From Verrucomicrobiia bacterium (GTDB taxonomy: Bacteria; Verrucomicrobiota; Verrucomicrobiia; Limisphaerales; JADLHS01): 64,000 nucleotides of DNA. The stretch is taken from contig JAHCLO010000018.1 in assembly GCA_026125285.1 (NCBI GenBank), positions 62,001-126,000 on the forward strand. Reading direction: 5' to 3'. Shown piece by piece: positions 54,705 through 63,277 of this stretch. The notes beneath the pieces were generated by a model. The model searched no databases and was not told where the DNA came from. It saw only the letters and a program-made list of their open reading frames with translations. Numbering within the stretch: position 1 is the stretch's first letter; each line of letters opens with the position of its first letter. The position numbers and the translations under genes are program-made.

Positions 54705-54716
54705 CTCCACCTGGAG
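54705..54716. promoter_or_regulatory. conserved palindrome beside the decayed third pseudopilin (copy c)
   Basis: CTCCACCTGGAG with the same surroundings (AGCAGCC on one side, CGG on the other) as copy a. It lies about 40 bp downstream of the decayed third pseudopilin on the minus strand, as in the intact modules. Confidence 0.4.
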
Positions 54717-54756
54717 CGGGTCAAATTCCGCGCACGCCCTGACCGTGAAGATTCAA

Positions 54757-54857
54757 TGCAAACCAGATCGCTTCACCGGTGGCGTGAGGTCCTTGTGCCA
54801 AGACAAAGCCCGATGTTTGTGTAGCCTCATCAACTCGACATGCCCGTCACAAAACCC
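54757..54857 (-). pseudogene. C-terminal remnant of a third module pseudopilin
   Basis: On the minus strand about 33 codons read FCDGHVELMRLHKHRALSWH then [13 protein letters not shown] and a stop. This matches the last residues of both intact pseudopilins ([24 protein letters not shown]). Nothing of the pilin helix or body remains upstream, where the sequence passes into the spacer before the protoporphyrinogen oxidase gene. It shows that the module once existed in at least three copies. Confidence 0.7.
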
Positions 54858-54949
54858 TCGCTCGCAGGGCGCTATTCTGCCCTGGACTTGTTACTGAGTG
54901 GTGCCAAAGGTCTTTGGTCCAAGCGGAATTTACGGTCAGGCCAATCGGT

Positions 54950-56338
54950 TTAACCCAAGTGAGGAGACAGATGGTTTTCAATCCGATCCGCCGCACTGCA
55001 CCCGGAAACTATGGAATCACTCAGCGAGACTCCGTCCCGATAATGGCCGGCAAAAAAGAATCCCGGGGCCTTGGCTTCGATGTCATTCATCAAGTCCTTG
55101 AAGCGGCCGTAACCCACGTTGTATTGCGGGATCGCCTTCGGGTACGGCACAGAATGTTGGAACGTGGGCCGACCCCGCACGCCGAGCAACACGCGCAAAT
55201 CAGCGCAGACCAGTTCGACCAGCTTTTCCTCGGACAGCGACGCCAGTTCCGGATAACGTTCACCACCGATGTAACTGGTCAGTGTGAGATGCCCCGCCGG
55301 CGCGCGATTGGGGAACAGCGACGACGAGAATATCGTGCCGAGAATTTTGAAGCCCTCGATCTTGGGGATCAACATGCCGAAACCCTGACATGGATGCGCC
55401 ACGTCTTCACGGCGGAAGCCCAGCACCAGGCTGGCCACCGGCGGGTAATGAATTTCTGCCAAGGCCGTCCATTCTACTGGGCGGCCATCGCAGGTCAGGC
55501 GAATCTCCGGCAGGGCGTAGGTTGGGCTGCAAAACAGCACCGCGCCGTGTTCCGTCTCCACATTCGTTCCCTTCGTGCGGCCGGTGACGATCCATCGGTC
55601 CTGCTTGCGCTCGACGGCGCTGACCCGGCAGCAGCAACGCAACGCTCCCCCCAGATGTTGACCGAGCGTATCCGTGAGCACCTGCAGACCTTCATCAAAG
55701 GAAAACTTCGGGGCGCGGTCCTTGGCGATCTCGCCGCGCCGCTTGCGCTCCCGGGCGCCGAAAATCTGCCCTTTGATCATCGAACCGTAATTGTCCTCCA
55801 AAGCCTTGAGCTTCGGAAAGGCGTGCGTCACGGAAAGTTTGTACGGGTCGCCCGCGTATATGCCCGCCACGAGCGCATCAATGGCATGGTCCAGAAACTC
55901 TTGATTGAACCGCCGCACCACAAACTGCGCGATGCTTTCCTCGACGCCGTCGCGCCGTCGCGGAACGAAAGGCTCGCGCAACACCGCGAGCTTGGCTTTC
56001 AGCGTGAACAAGTCGGTGGAGAAGAACCCCAACGGCGACCCCGGCATGGCGATGGGCCGCCGATAACGCACTAAGTATCGCGCCGAAGCCGTTGGATCGG
56101 GATCAAGCCGGCGCGACTGCAAGCCCGCATCTGTGACGAGTTGGCCAATCTTGGGCGAGGTTTCGAGCAGGGTATTCGGGCCGAACTCCGCGAGATAGCC
56201 ATCCTGCCGCAGCGATTGAATCACGCCGCCGACGCGACTGCCGGCTTCATACACGGTAACGGGAATCCCTTTGCGCTTGAGATAGAATCCCGCCGTTAGT
56301 CCCGTGATGCCGGCGCCGATGATGGCGACTGATTTCAT
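54950..56338 (-). CDS. hemG: protoporphyrinogen oxidase (FAD-dependent)
   Basis: 462 residues. It oxidises protoporphyrinogen IX to protoporphyrin IX. FAD-binding start MKSVAIIGAGITGLTAGFYL; then VYEAGSRVGGVIQSLRQDGY and EFGPNTLLETSPKIGQLVTD, characteristic of the HemY-type oxygen-dependent enzyme. The C-terminus closes with PGFFFAGHYRDGVSLSDSIV and SGCSAADRI. It supplies the substrate for the ferrochelatase encoded at 47-48 kb on the same strand, but the two are separated by the glycosyltransferase and Cys-protein clusters. Confidence 0.93.
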   Translation of the reverse strand: MKSVAIIGAGITGLTAGFYLKRKGIPVTVYEAGSRVGGVIQSLRQDGYLAEFGPNTLLETSPKIGQLVTDAGLQSRRLDPDPTASARYLVRYRRPIAMPGSPLGFFSTDLFTLKAKLAVLREPFVPRRRDGVEESIAQFVVRRFNQEFLDHAIDALVAGIYAGDPYKLSVTHAFPKLKALEDNYGSMIKGQIFGARERKRRGEIAKDRAPKFSFDEGLQVLTDTLGQHLGGALRCCCRVSAVERKQDRWIVTGRTKGTNVETEHGAVLFCSPTYALPEIRLTCDGRPVEWTALAEIHYPPVASLVLGFRREDVAHPCQGFGMLIPKIEGFKILGTIFSSSLFPNRAPAGHLTLTSYIGGERYPELASLSEEKLVELVCADLRVLLGVRGRPTFQHSVPYPKAIPQYNVGYGRFKDLMNDIEAKAPGFFFAGHYRDGVSLSDSIVSGCSAADRIENHLSPHLG

Positions 56339-56431
56339 TCTGAAGTGCAAGATTTCCGTGACGCAAGTTCCCCAGTCGAGTGCAAAGGTGCGGTCAGATC
56401 AGTGACGCATGACACGGGGTTGCCGATGGTT

Positions 56432-57325
56432 TCAACGATCTGCCACCGGTTTGATACCGGCAATGAGCTGCTCCAACCGCCGCCCATACTCGACAAAGTT
56501 CTTCCGCATCGCGTCCTCGTTGCTGGTCTTCGACTGCGCATCGTGGAAGACGACGACCATGTGCGGTTCGATGCTGATGCCCGCCTCGTAACCGCGCGCG
56601 AAGGCGTCCTTCAAAATGTCGCGCACGCGGCCATTGCCTTCGCCGGGCCAATTGTAGTCGGCGTCGTTCTTCGCCGGATTCCAGGTGGCATCCTTGATGT
56701 GGATGTGGACGACGTGGTCGCGAACGTGCTCCCAGAATTCCCAAGGGTCCTGTTTCGGCCAGGGTTTGGGCTTGCTGCGGTCGGGATTGAAGATGGGGTT
56801 GGCGGTGTCAAAAACCCACTTGAGACCAGGGCATTTGTCCAGCAACTCCAATGCGTGCTGCCAGCTCATGCCGCCGTGGTTCATGCAATTCTCGTGAACT
56901 GGCTGCAAGCCTTCGTCCAGGAACATCTTGGTCACCTCGCGCACCCGTTCAAAAACCACCGTCGGAATCTTGAACTCCTCGTCGCCGGGTTTGAAGCTCA
57001 TCACGCGAATGTATTTCGCGCCGGTTCGTTTCATGCGCGGGATGGCGCGCTTGACCTCCGCGAGCGTCACCTCGAACGGCGTCTCCACGGTTTTGGCCCA
57101 GTTCATGATGGTGGAGCCAAAGCAGTAAGGCTGGATGCCGGCGTCCTCCAGCTTCTTCACGGCGAGATCAAACGCGGCGTCCGGGATGTCGTGGAAATTC
57201 GCCTTCGCGTAGCCCGGCACTTCAATGCCGCGCGGTTCGAGGTGTTTCCACCCAAGCTCGTGTGCGGCTTGAATCTGGCCGTCAATGGTGTTGGCGCCTT
57301 CGTCGCCGATGCCCATGAGTTTCAT
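56432..57325 (-). CDS. sugar phosphate isomerase/epimerase (AP endonuclease 2-like TIM barrel)
   Basis: 297 residues. Barrel strands and metal ligands are visible: QAAHELGWKHLEPRGIEVPG, PVHENCMNHGGMSWQHALEL (Glu/His), LKWVFDTANPIF (Asp), RDHVVHIHIKDATWN (His) and GYEAGISIEPHMVV (Glu). Such proteins convert sugars or myo-inositol derivatives using a divalent metal. It is a typical companion of Gfo/Idh/MocA oxidoreductases, one of which is encoded 0.8 kb further upstream. The substrate is unknown. Confidence 0.9.
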   Translation of the reverse strand: MKLMGIGDEGANTIDGQIQAAHELGWKHLEPRGIEVPGYAKANFHDIPDAAFDLAVKKLEDAGIQPYCFGSTIMNWAKTVETPFEVTLAEVKRAIPRMKRTGAKYIRVMSFKPGDEEFKIPTVVFERVREVTKMFLDEGLQPVHENCMNHGGMSWQHALELLDKCPGLKWVFDTANPIFNPDRSKPKPWPKQDPWEFWEHVRDHVVHIHIKDATWNPAKNDADYNWPGEGNGRVRDILKDAFARGYEAGISIEPHMVVVFHDAQSKTSNEDAMRKNFVEYGRRLEQLIAGIKPVADR

Positions 57326-57448
57326 AGTGAGAGGATTCTAACCTCAGCGGGCGCGGTTGGACACGAAGAAAATTTTTCGCGATGGAGGAGTTGTAGCGCT
57401 TTGCCACGACGATGGGCTGCCATTATCCCTCGGAGGAGCTATTCATTC

Positions 57449-58060
57449 TCACCAGCAACGGTACACATAGGCCGGCGGCAGGTTGCGCCAGATGATCGGG
57501 GTCAGTTCAACGCGCTCGAAGTTGCGGAACATCAATTTGCGAAACCGCAGGGTGGTGGGAAACCAGCGCGCGTGAACATACGCAAACGCCACAAACTGCC
57601 CGTCCGGCGTGAGCGATTCGAGCATGGCTCTGAAGACCCGATCCTGCAGCGCGGGCAGCATGTTGCCCCACGCCAGGCCGCTGACGATGCAATCCGCGCG
57701 CTTGTGCCCCAGGTAGCGCGGCAGAAATTCCGCGGAATCATGAATGGTCCGGCACCGGGGAAACCGTCGGCGCAACACCTCGATGTTGGTGTCACTGATT
57801 TCAAACGCCAGCAATTGCCCGCGGCTGTCCAATCGTTCCAGCAACAACTCTGTGAAGGAGCCGGTGCCGGGCCCCAGTTCCACCACTGTGCTCGACGGCG
57901 CAAAAGCGCAACTATCCACCACAGCCCGCGATAACGCCGCCGAACTTGGCCAGCATGCGCCCACGGTGAAGGGCTCGCGCAGGAACGCTTGGACGAACCG
58001 CAGGGGTGAATCCGGCGTCGCGGCTTCCGTCGCGGCCTGCCCCGCATGGTCGGGTATCAT
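57449..58060 (-). CDS. SAM-dependent methyltransferase, phospholipid N-methyltransferase-like
   Basis: 203 residues from MIPDHAGQAA. Motif I is TVVELGPGTGSFTELLLERL (SAM-binding Gly-rich loop), followed by LLAFEISDTNIEVLRRRFPR, and ADCIVSGLAWGNMLPALQDR in the place of motif IV. The N-terminal FVQAFLREPFTVGACWPSSA is typical of PmtA-like and rRNA-adenine-dimethylase-like membrane lipid methyltransferases. The frame runs 56 codons further upstream without similarity. No neighbour confirms the substrate. Confidence 0.8.
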   Translation of the reverse strand: MIPDHAGQAATEAATPDSPLRFVQAFLREPFTVGACWPSSAALSRAVVDSCAFAPSSTVVELGPGTGSFTELLLERLDSRGQLLAFEISDTNIEVLRRRFPRCRTIHDSAEFLPRYLGHKRADCIVSGLAWGNMLPALQDRVFRAMLESLTPDGQFVAFAYVHARWFPTTLRFRKLMFRNFERVELTPIIWRNLPPAYVYRCW

Positions 58061-58103
58061 AATCAAGTAGGTTGAACTAAGGGCTGTTAGGATATCTTCC
58101 ACT

Positions 58104-59255
58104 TCACCGCCGGAACGAACTGGCAAAATCTGTCGCTTCCACCGGCACGACTTTCTTCTGCACCTTCGATTCGGCGATGAGCTGGTTGAGCTTCTTCTCC
58201 CAGCCGGTACTGTCCATCGGCAATTCAATCGTTTCGTTCACCAGGGAGGAATAAACCATCACGTTGGCCAGTTCGACCGAGTGGATGCCCTCCGCGCCCG
58301 GCGCGATGAGCGGTTCGCCGTCCAGGATCGCGTTCACGAAATTCCGGACCATGATGGCGTGCGGGATGACCGCATTCTCAAACGGAATCTCGATGTTCCA
58401 CACGTCCGGCTTCACGAAGCCCTGTTTCGCCGCCTGGCTGAATTGGATCATGTCCGCCTCGTTGCGCGTGAAGGAGATTCGGTTGTTCTCCATGACCAAC
58501 CGGCCCAACGTGCCGACGATCTCGAAGCGGTTCGTGCCCGGCGCTTCGCCGGTGGAGCTGACGAACACACCGGTCGCGCCGTTCGCCCACTCCAGGTAAG
58601 CCGTGACGCTGTCCTCAACTTCGATCTGGTGAAAGCGTCCCAGTTGGCAGAACCCGCGCACCCTTTTCGGCATGCCCACGAGCCATTGCAGCGTGTCGAG
58701 GTTGTGCAGGCATTGGTTGAGCAACACGCCGCCGCCTTCGCCTTTCCACGTCGCGCGCCAGCCGCCGCTGGCGTAGTATGCCTCCGTCCGATACCAGTCC
58801 GTATTGATCCAGTTGACGCGGACGATCTGGCCGAGGTCCCCGTCTTGAATCAACTTGAGGACTTTCTGGTAGCGCGGCTCGGTGCGCAGTTGAAACATGC
58901 CGCCGAAAACGACCTTGGGATGTTCCCGGCTGGCCGCGATGAGCCGCTCCGCGTCCGCCTTGTGCGAGGAGATCGGTTTCTCGACCATCGCGTGAACGCC
59001 AGCCTTCAGCGCCGCGATCCCGAGCGTCGTGTGTTGAAAATGCGGCGTGGCTATGATGACCGCGTCCACTTCGCCGGATTGGATGAGCGCCTCGCCGTCG
59101 GTGAACGCCTTGAGCGGTTTATAGCGGTCCAACGGCGCGACGGCGTCGCACACCGCAACAAGTTCGCAACGATTGACTTTCTTGTTCTGGAGATAGTCGG
59201 CATGGTACCTGCCGATGTTGCCCATGCCGATGATGCCAAGTCGCACGTTTTCCAT
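58104..59255 (-). CDS. Gfo/Idh/MocA family oxidoreductase
   Basis: 383 residues. NAD(P)-binding start VRLGIIGMGNIGRYHADYLQ; family signature MVEKPISSHKADAERLIAAS with the EKP motif; then GGWRATWKGEGGGVLLNQCL and HNLDTLQWLVGMPKRVRGFC (conserved HNLD). No Tat signal, so cytoplasmic, unlike the relative at 16.4 kb. With the sugar isomerase on the same strand, it may act in inositol or uncommon-sugar catabolism. The methyltransferase gene between them is unrelated. Confidence 0.92.
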   Translation of the reverse strand: MENVRLGIIGMGNIGRYHADYLQNKKVNRCELVAVCDAVAPLDRYKPLKAFTDGEALIQSGEVDAVIIATPHFQHTTLGIAALKAGVHAMVEKPISSHKADAERLIAASREHPKVVFGGMFQLRTEPRYQKVLKLIQDGDLGQIVRVNWINTDWYRTEAYYASGGWRATWKGEGGGVLLNQCLHNLDTLQWLVGMPKRVRGFCQLGRFHQIEVEDSVTAYLEWANGATGVFVSSTGEAPGTNRFEIVGTLGRLVMENNRISFTRNEADMIQFSQAAKQGFVKPDVWNIEIPFENAVIPHAIMVRNFVNAILDGEPLIAPGAEGIHSVELANVMVYSSLVNETIELPMDSTGWEKKLNQLIAESKVQKKVVPVEATDFASSFRR

Positions 59256-59333
59256 GGGCTGGAGTGTAATGGTCTGAATTCGCCTGCCCAGACGAATCTT
59301 AGCGGTGCGGGATCACCGTCCTGGCGAAGGCCG

Positions 59334-60848
59334 TTAACCTGCCGCCTGGGGCAGTCTCACGATGAAGCTCGATCCTGCATCCGGCGCGCTTTGCACTTCG
59401 ATGTCGCCACCATGGGCATCCACGATGGCCTTGCAGATGGCCAGGCCCAAACCCGTCCGGCCCCGGGCAGCAGTGCGCGATTTGTCCGCGCGATAAAATC
59501 GCTCGAAGATATGTGGCAAATCTTCCGCGGCGACGCCCGGACCGTTGTCAGCCACCGTCAAGACGACGTTGGTGGCTGAGGGAACGGTGCGAACCCGCAC
59601 CTCGCCCGCCACCTGGTTGTAACGGATCGCGTTGGTCAGCAGATTGGTGACAACCTGCCCGAGGCGGACTTCGTCGCCCAGCACCCGACCAGGCGCGAGG
59701 TCGCAATGAACCTGCACCCCTTTTTCCGCCGCCAGTGGCCGAACCAGTTCTGCGGAGGCACGGACAATCTCCGCCAAGTCCACCGGCTCGTGGCGCAACT
59801 TTTCCTGGCCGGCATCGAAACGCGCCAGTTCGAGCAACGACTCGGTGAGCCGACGCATTTGTTGGGCGGTCTCGAGGCAGGCTTCGAGGGTTTCGCGATA
59901 CTCTTCCGCACTCCGCGGCCGGGCGAGGGTGGTTTGCGCCTCGGACAACAACACCGCGATGGGCGTGCGCAATTCGTGCGAGGCGTCGGCGGTGAATTGT
60001 TTCTGCTGGGCGAAAGCGGATTCCAGTCGCGCGAACGTGGAATTCAACACTCCCGCCAGTTGCCCCAATTCATTTTCCGTGTCCGCCACACTGATGCGTT
60101 CGGCCAGATTGCCGCCGGAGATGCGACTGGCGGTGGCGCTGATGTCCTGCAACGGACGCAGGGCGCGGCTGGCGATAAACCAGCCTCCGCCCAGTCCCAG
60201 CGCGAGCACGCTCAAGCCGGCGCCGACGAGCATCAACGCAAAGCCGCGCAGCGCTTCCCGTTCGGCGGCGATGGATTTGCCCACCAGCACCGCCCGGCCT
60301 TCGCGATTGTAATCGTAAGCCTCCCGGTGCCCGTCCCGCGTGCGGAAATGCGGGCCGCTGTCGGGAGTGGTTGCCGGGGGGCGCGACAGATCGGTTGGCG
60401 CGTTGGTGGAGGCGTGGAGGCGCGTCCCCTCGGCGTTCCAAACGAGGAAGTACGTCGCGCCCTGTTGGTCTTCGCCCAGCAGGCGCTCCAAATCGGGCGG
60501 CAATGGCAGGCCAATTCCGCCGGCCGAGTTGGTCGCCTCCCAGGGCGGAACAAAAGGCGGTCGCCGTTCGTCGGGAGTGTAAGGCGGAAAGCCATCAAAC
60601 GACCCCGGCGGCCCGCCACCCCGGCGGTCGCGCCCGGATTCAAAAGGCGGTCGGCCGCCGCGAATAAACTGGGGGCCACGCATGACACGGGCCAGGCCTT
60701 CCACGCGCGGAGCGAGCCGTTCGTCCACCTGCCGCAACTGCCGGGTGCGATACACCTCGAAGGTCGCGATGCCAAAGCCGCTCAACGTGCAGATCAGCAG
60801 AAACGCGAACCACAACTGCAACCGCCAGCGGATGGATTTGGTGAACAT
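59334..60848 (-). CDS. sensor histidine kinase, CusS/QseC-like
   Basis: 504 residues. Helix 1 (LQLWFAFLLICTLSGFGIAT), a Pro/Arg-rich periplasmic domain of about 170 residues, helix 2 (LMLVGAGLSVLALGLGGGWF), HAMP (RALRPLQDISATASRISGGN), HisKA with the phospho-acceptor His in FTADASHELRTPIAVLLSEA, and HATPase with the N, G1 and G2 boxes (LLTNAIRYNQ; VADNGPGVAAEDLPHIFERF; GRTGLGLAICKAIVDAHGG). Its gene follows the response regulator by about 120 bp; that gap contains a small palindromic repeat (CCGAAATCC/GGATTTCGG). The signal is unknown. Confidence 0.93.
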   Translation of the reverse strand: MFTKSIRWRLQLWFAFLLICTLSGFGIATFEVYRTRQLRQVDERLAPRVEGLARVMRGPQFIRGGRPPFESGRDRRGGGPPGSFDGFPPYTPDERRPPFVPPWEATNSAGGIGLPLPPDLERLLGEDQQGATYFLVWNAEGTRLHASTNAPTDLSRPPATTPDSGPHFRTRDGHREAYDYNREGRAVLVGKSIAAEREALRGFALMLVGAGLSVLALGLGGGWFIASRALRPLQDISATASRISGGNLAERISVADTENELGQLAGVLNSTFARLESAFAQQKQFTADASHELRTPIAVLLSEAQTTLARPRSAEEYRETLEACLETAQQMRRLTESLLELARFDAGQEKLRHEPVDLAEIVRASAELVRPLAAEKGVQVHCDLAPGRVLGDEVRLGQVVTNLLTNAIRYNQVAGEVRVRTVPSATNVVLTVADNGPGVAAEDLPHIFERFYRADKSRTAARGRTGLGLAICKAIVDAHGGDIEVQSAPDAGSSFIVRLPQAAG

Positions 60849-60967
60849 GAGTGGTCAAAGTCCGAAATCCGAAATCCAGGGTCGAAACGCTCGAATCCAA
60901 CCTTTGGCTGCCGCTCGGAACCTGGCGTGCGCAGTTCTTCCGGGATTTGGATTTCGGGTTTCAGATT

Positions 60968-61618
60968 TCATTCGACGCAATAGCCCTGGCCGCGGCGGGT
61001 GGTCACCAGATCGCGTCCGAGTTTCTTCCGGATGCCAAACACATGCACGTCGAGCAGGTTCGAGAGCGTGTCGTCGCTTTCGTCAAACAGGTGTTCGTAA
61101 AGCTCGGTGCGGCTGACGACCTTTCCGCGATGCAGCGCGAGGTATTCGAGGATGGCGTATTCACGCGCGGTCAGCACGATCGGTTGGCCAGCGCGGGTGA
61201 CGGCGCGGGCGCGGGTGTCAATGCGCACGTCGCCCACTTGCAGCGCCGGCCGGACCTGCCCGGCGGACCGACGGATCAGCGCGCGCAACCGGGCGAGCAA
61301 CTCGTCCAGATCGAACGGCTTGATGAGATAATCGTCCGCGCCGGTATCCAGTCCGCGCACCCGGTCCTTGGGGGCGTCGCGGGCGGTGAGCATGAGCACG
61401 GGAGTGCGTTTCTGTTTGCGCAGGCGGTCCAGGACCTCCCAGCCATCCAGCCCGGGCAGCATGATGTCGAGCACGATGGCGTCGTAGTCGTAAGTCTCGG
61501 CCTTGAACAAGCCATCGTCGCCGGCTTCCGCCGTGTCCACCGCGTAACCTTCCTCGCGCAGGGCCTTGGCCAGGTTGCGCAGGAGGCGCGGCTCGTCTTC
61601 AACCACCAGAATTCTCAT
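60968..61618 (-). CDS. OmpR-family response regulator
   Basis: 216 residues starting MRILVVEDEPRLLRNLAKAL. Phospho-acceptor Asp in DAIVLDIMLPGLDGWEVLDR, Lys in GADDYLIKPFDLDELLARLR; C-terminal winged helix ending DVHVFGIRKKLGRDLVTTRR GQGYCV as in CusR/QseB. I chose the Met at the start of the receiver strand; the frame opens 9 codons earlier. The sensor kinase gene follows. Upstream, between this gene and the VTC operon, are two pairs of TTAAG repeats that could be its binding sites. Confidence 0.92.
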   Translation of the reverse strand: MRILVVEDEPRLLRNLAKALREEGYAVDTAEAGDDGLFKAETYDYDAIVLDIMLPGLDGWEVLDRLRKQKRTPVLMLTARDAPKDRVRGLDTGADDYLIKPFDLDELLARLRALIRRSAGQVRPALQVGDVRIDTRARAVTRAGQPIVLTAREYAILEYLALHRGKVVSRTELYEHLFDESDDTLSNLLDVHVFGIRKKLGRDLVTTRRGQGYCVE

Positions 61619-61653
61619 GGCGCACTTGTCAGCGCATTGTGCCACCGGCTGGA

Positions 61654-61710
61654 TTAAGGCGCGATTAAGATATTTCCCTTGGAATTATTGGCGGCTTAAC
61701 GATGGCTTAA
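61654..61710. promoter_or_regulatory. two TTAAG direct-repeat pairs, 11-bp period, in the divergent promoter
   Basis: On the plus strand TTAAG at 61654 and 61665; on the minus strand the same repeat at 61695-61699 and 61706-61710. Within each pair the distance is exactly 11 bp, as in binding sites of OmpR/PhoB-type dimers. The pairs face opposite ways, one toward each divergent transcript. Confidence 0.55.
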
Positions 61711-61830
61711 TCGTGGCAGTGGCAAACTGTGGGCGTGAGAATGATTGAACGAAGCCACCACCGCCGGCCGCCAACCGCTCGCGAGCGCGCGGCCATGGCG
61801 GGGCAAGCCACAACTCCAATCACCTGAACC

Positions 61831-62565
61831 ATGTCGCCCTCCATTGACAGTCGGGAAAATCGGGAGTTCGCCTCGGAACTGAAGTTCCTGGTCAGTCCCG
61901 CGCTGGCCGAACAAATCCGCGGTTGGGCGCGCACGCAGCTCGCGCCCGATCCTTACGCCGAGCGCGCGACCGGCGACGGATACCGAATCACGAGTCTCTA
62001 CTTTGACACGGAGCAGTTTGACGTGTTTCATCGCCGCGGTTCGTATGGCCGGAGCAAGCTGCGCATCCGGCGCTACGGTTCGGGCGCGGTGGCTTTCCTG
62101 GAACGCAAACTCAAGACCCGCGGGTTGCTCACCAAACGGCGCTCGATCGTAAAGCTCGATGAACTCGCGCGCCTGACCGAAACCGAGGCCAGCCGGGATT
62201 GGGCGGGTTATTGGTTTCATCGGCGGCGCCTCGCGCGCCGGCTGAATCCCGTCTGCCAGATTTCGTACTGCCGGACAGCGCGGGTGGCGATGACCGCCTA
62301 CGGCCCGATTCGATTGACGCTGGATGAGGAGTTGTGCGCGTTGCCGGCGGCGGGAATGTGGTTCGACGAGCGCGAGGCGTTGCCGATCCTGAATGATCAC
62401 ATCATCCTCGAACTGAAGTTTCGCTACGGGATGCCGGCGTTGTTCAAATATCTGGTCGAAGAATTTGCCCTCACGCCGCGGCCGTTCTCCAAATATCGGC
62501 AGGCGGCCGCAACCTTGGAACTGGTCGGAGCGTCTGAGTCCGTTGACGAAAGCGTTCCCCATTGA
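61831..62565 (+). CDS. VTC-domain (polyphosphate polymerase-like) protein
   Basis: 244 residues. The tunnel-domain pattern is present: REFASELKFLVSPALAEQIR, DGYRITSLYFDTEQFDVFHR, SYGRSKLRIRRYGSGAVAFL, ERKLKTRGLLTKRRS and, at the end, IILELKFRYGMPALFKYLVE. Basic residues (R-x-R, K, ELK) line the channel in yeast Vtc4, which makes polyphosphate from ATP. Bacterial members are linked to DUF4956 and CotH genes, exactly as here. The catalytic activity of the bacterial form is inferred. Confidence 0.9.
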   Translation: MSPSIDSRENREFASELKFLVSPALAEQIRGWARTQLAPDPYAERATGDGYRITSLYFDTEQFDVFHRRGSYGRSKLRIRRYGSGAVAFLERKLKTRGLLTKRRSIVKLDELARLTETEASRDWAGYWFHRRRLARRLNPVCQISYCRTARVAMTAYGPIRLTLDEELCALPAAGMWFDEREALPILNDHIILELKFRYGMPALFKYLVEEFALTPRPFSKYRQAAATLELVGASESVDESVPH

Positions 62566-62569
62566 AGCC

Positions 62570-63256
62570 ATGCCGGATTTCCTGACAACCACGTTGCTGA
62601 ACGGCCCGGAGATTTCACCCGCGGTGGTGCTGACGCGACTGTGCGTGGCAGCGGTGCTGGGCGGAGTGGTGGCCTGGGTGTATCGGCGCACGCGCCGGGT
62701 GGCGGAGATTTCGTCGTCGTTTCCCGTGACGCTCGTGTTGCTGGCGATTCTCATTGCGATGGTCACGCAGGTCATCGGCGACAATGTGGCCCGCGCGTTC
62801 AGTTTGGTGGGCGCGCTTTCGATCGTGCGGTTTCGCACGGTGGTGCGCGACACCCAGGACACGGCGTATGTCATTTTTGCGGTGGTCGTCGGCATGGCGG
62901 TGGGCGCGAATGATTTCTGGGTGGGCGTCATCGGCATCGGGGTCGTGGGTTTCGCCGCGTACCTGATGATGGTGCGGGCGAAAGTGTTCAGCGCGGCGCA
63001 TCCGGCCTATCGCCTGAGTCTGCGGGTTGGGCTGGGCCACGATCTCGACCAGTTGCTCGGGGGCACGCTCAACACGCATTTGCAGGAGCGCGAGTTGATG
63101 TCGGTGGCCACCGGGAAGCAAGGCGCGATGCTGGATGTCACCTACGAAGCGCGACTGCGCCAGGGCGGCTCGGCCGATGAACTGGTCAAGGCCCTGAACC
63201 GGATTGACGGCGTGCAAAGTGTGCGATTTGAACGCCGGGATTTTAACGGGGATTGA
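62570..63256 (+). CDS. DUF4956 membrane protein
   Basis: 228 residues from the ATG 4 bp behind the VTC-domain gene. Helices: AVVLTRLCVAAVLGGVVAWV, TLVLLAILIAMVTQVIGDNV, DTAYVIFAVVVGMAVGANDF and FWVGVIGIGVVGFAAYLMMV. The signature VARAFSLVGALSIVRFRTVV between helices 2 and 3 is highly characteristic. The C-terminal soluble part (DVTYEARLRQGGSADELVKA) resembles an ACT/ferredoxin-like fold. Function unknown; constantly paired with VTC-domain proteins. Confidence 0.92.
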   Translation: MPDFLTTTLLNGPEISPAVVLTRLCVAAVLGGVVAWVYRRTRRVAEISSSFPVTLVLLAILIAMVTQVIGDNVARAFSLVGALSIVRFRTVVRDTQDTAYVIFAVVVGMAVGANDFWVGVIGIGVVGFAAYLMMVRAKVFSAAHPAYRLSLRVGLGHDLDQLLGGTLNTHLQERELMSVATGKQGAMLDVTYEARLRQGGSADELVKALNRIDGVQSVRFERRDFNGD

Positions 63257-63277
63257 ACCGCACGAAGCAACCATGCC

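Noticed and set aside
54950-56074. Long plus-strand open frame opposite the protoporphyrinogen oxidase gene
   Set aside because: It is antisense to a well-supported gene in GC-rich DNA and has no motif of its own. The same holds for long open frames opposite the kinase, the glycosyltransferases and the isomerase.
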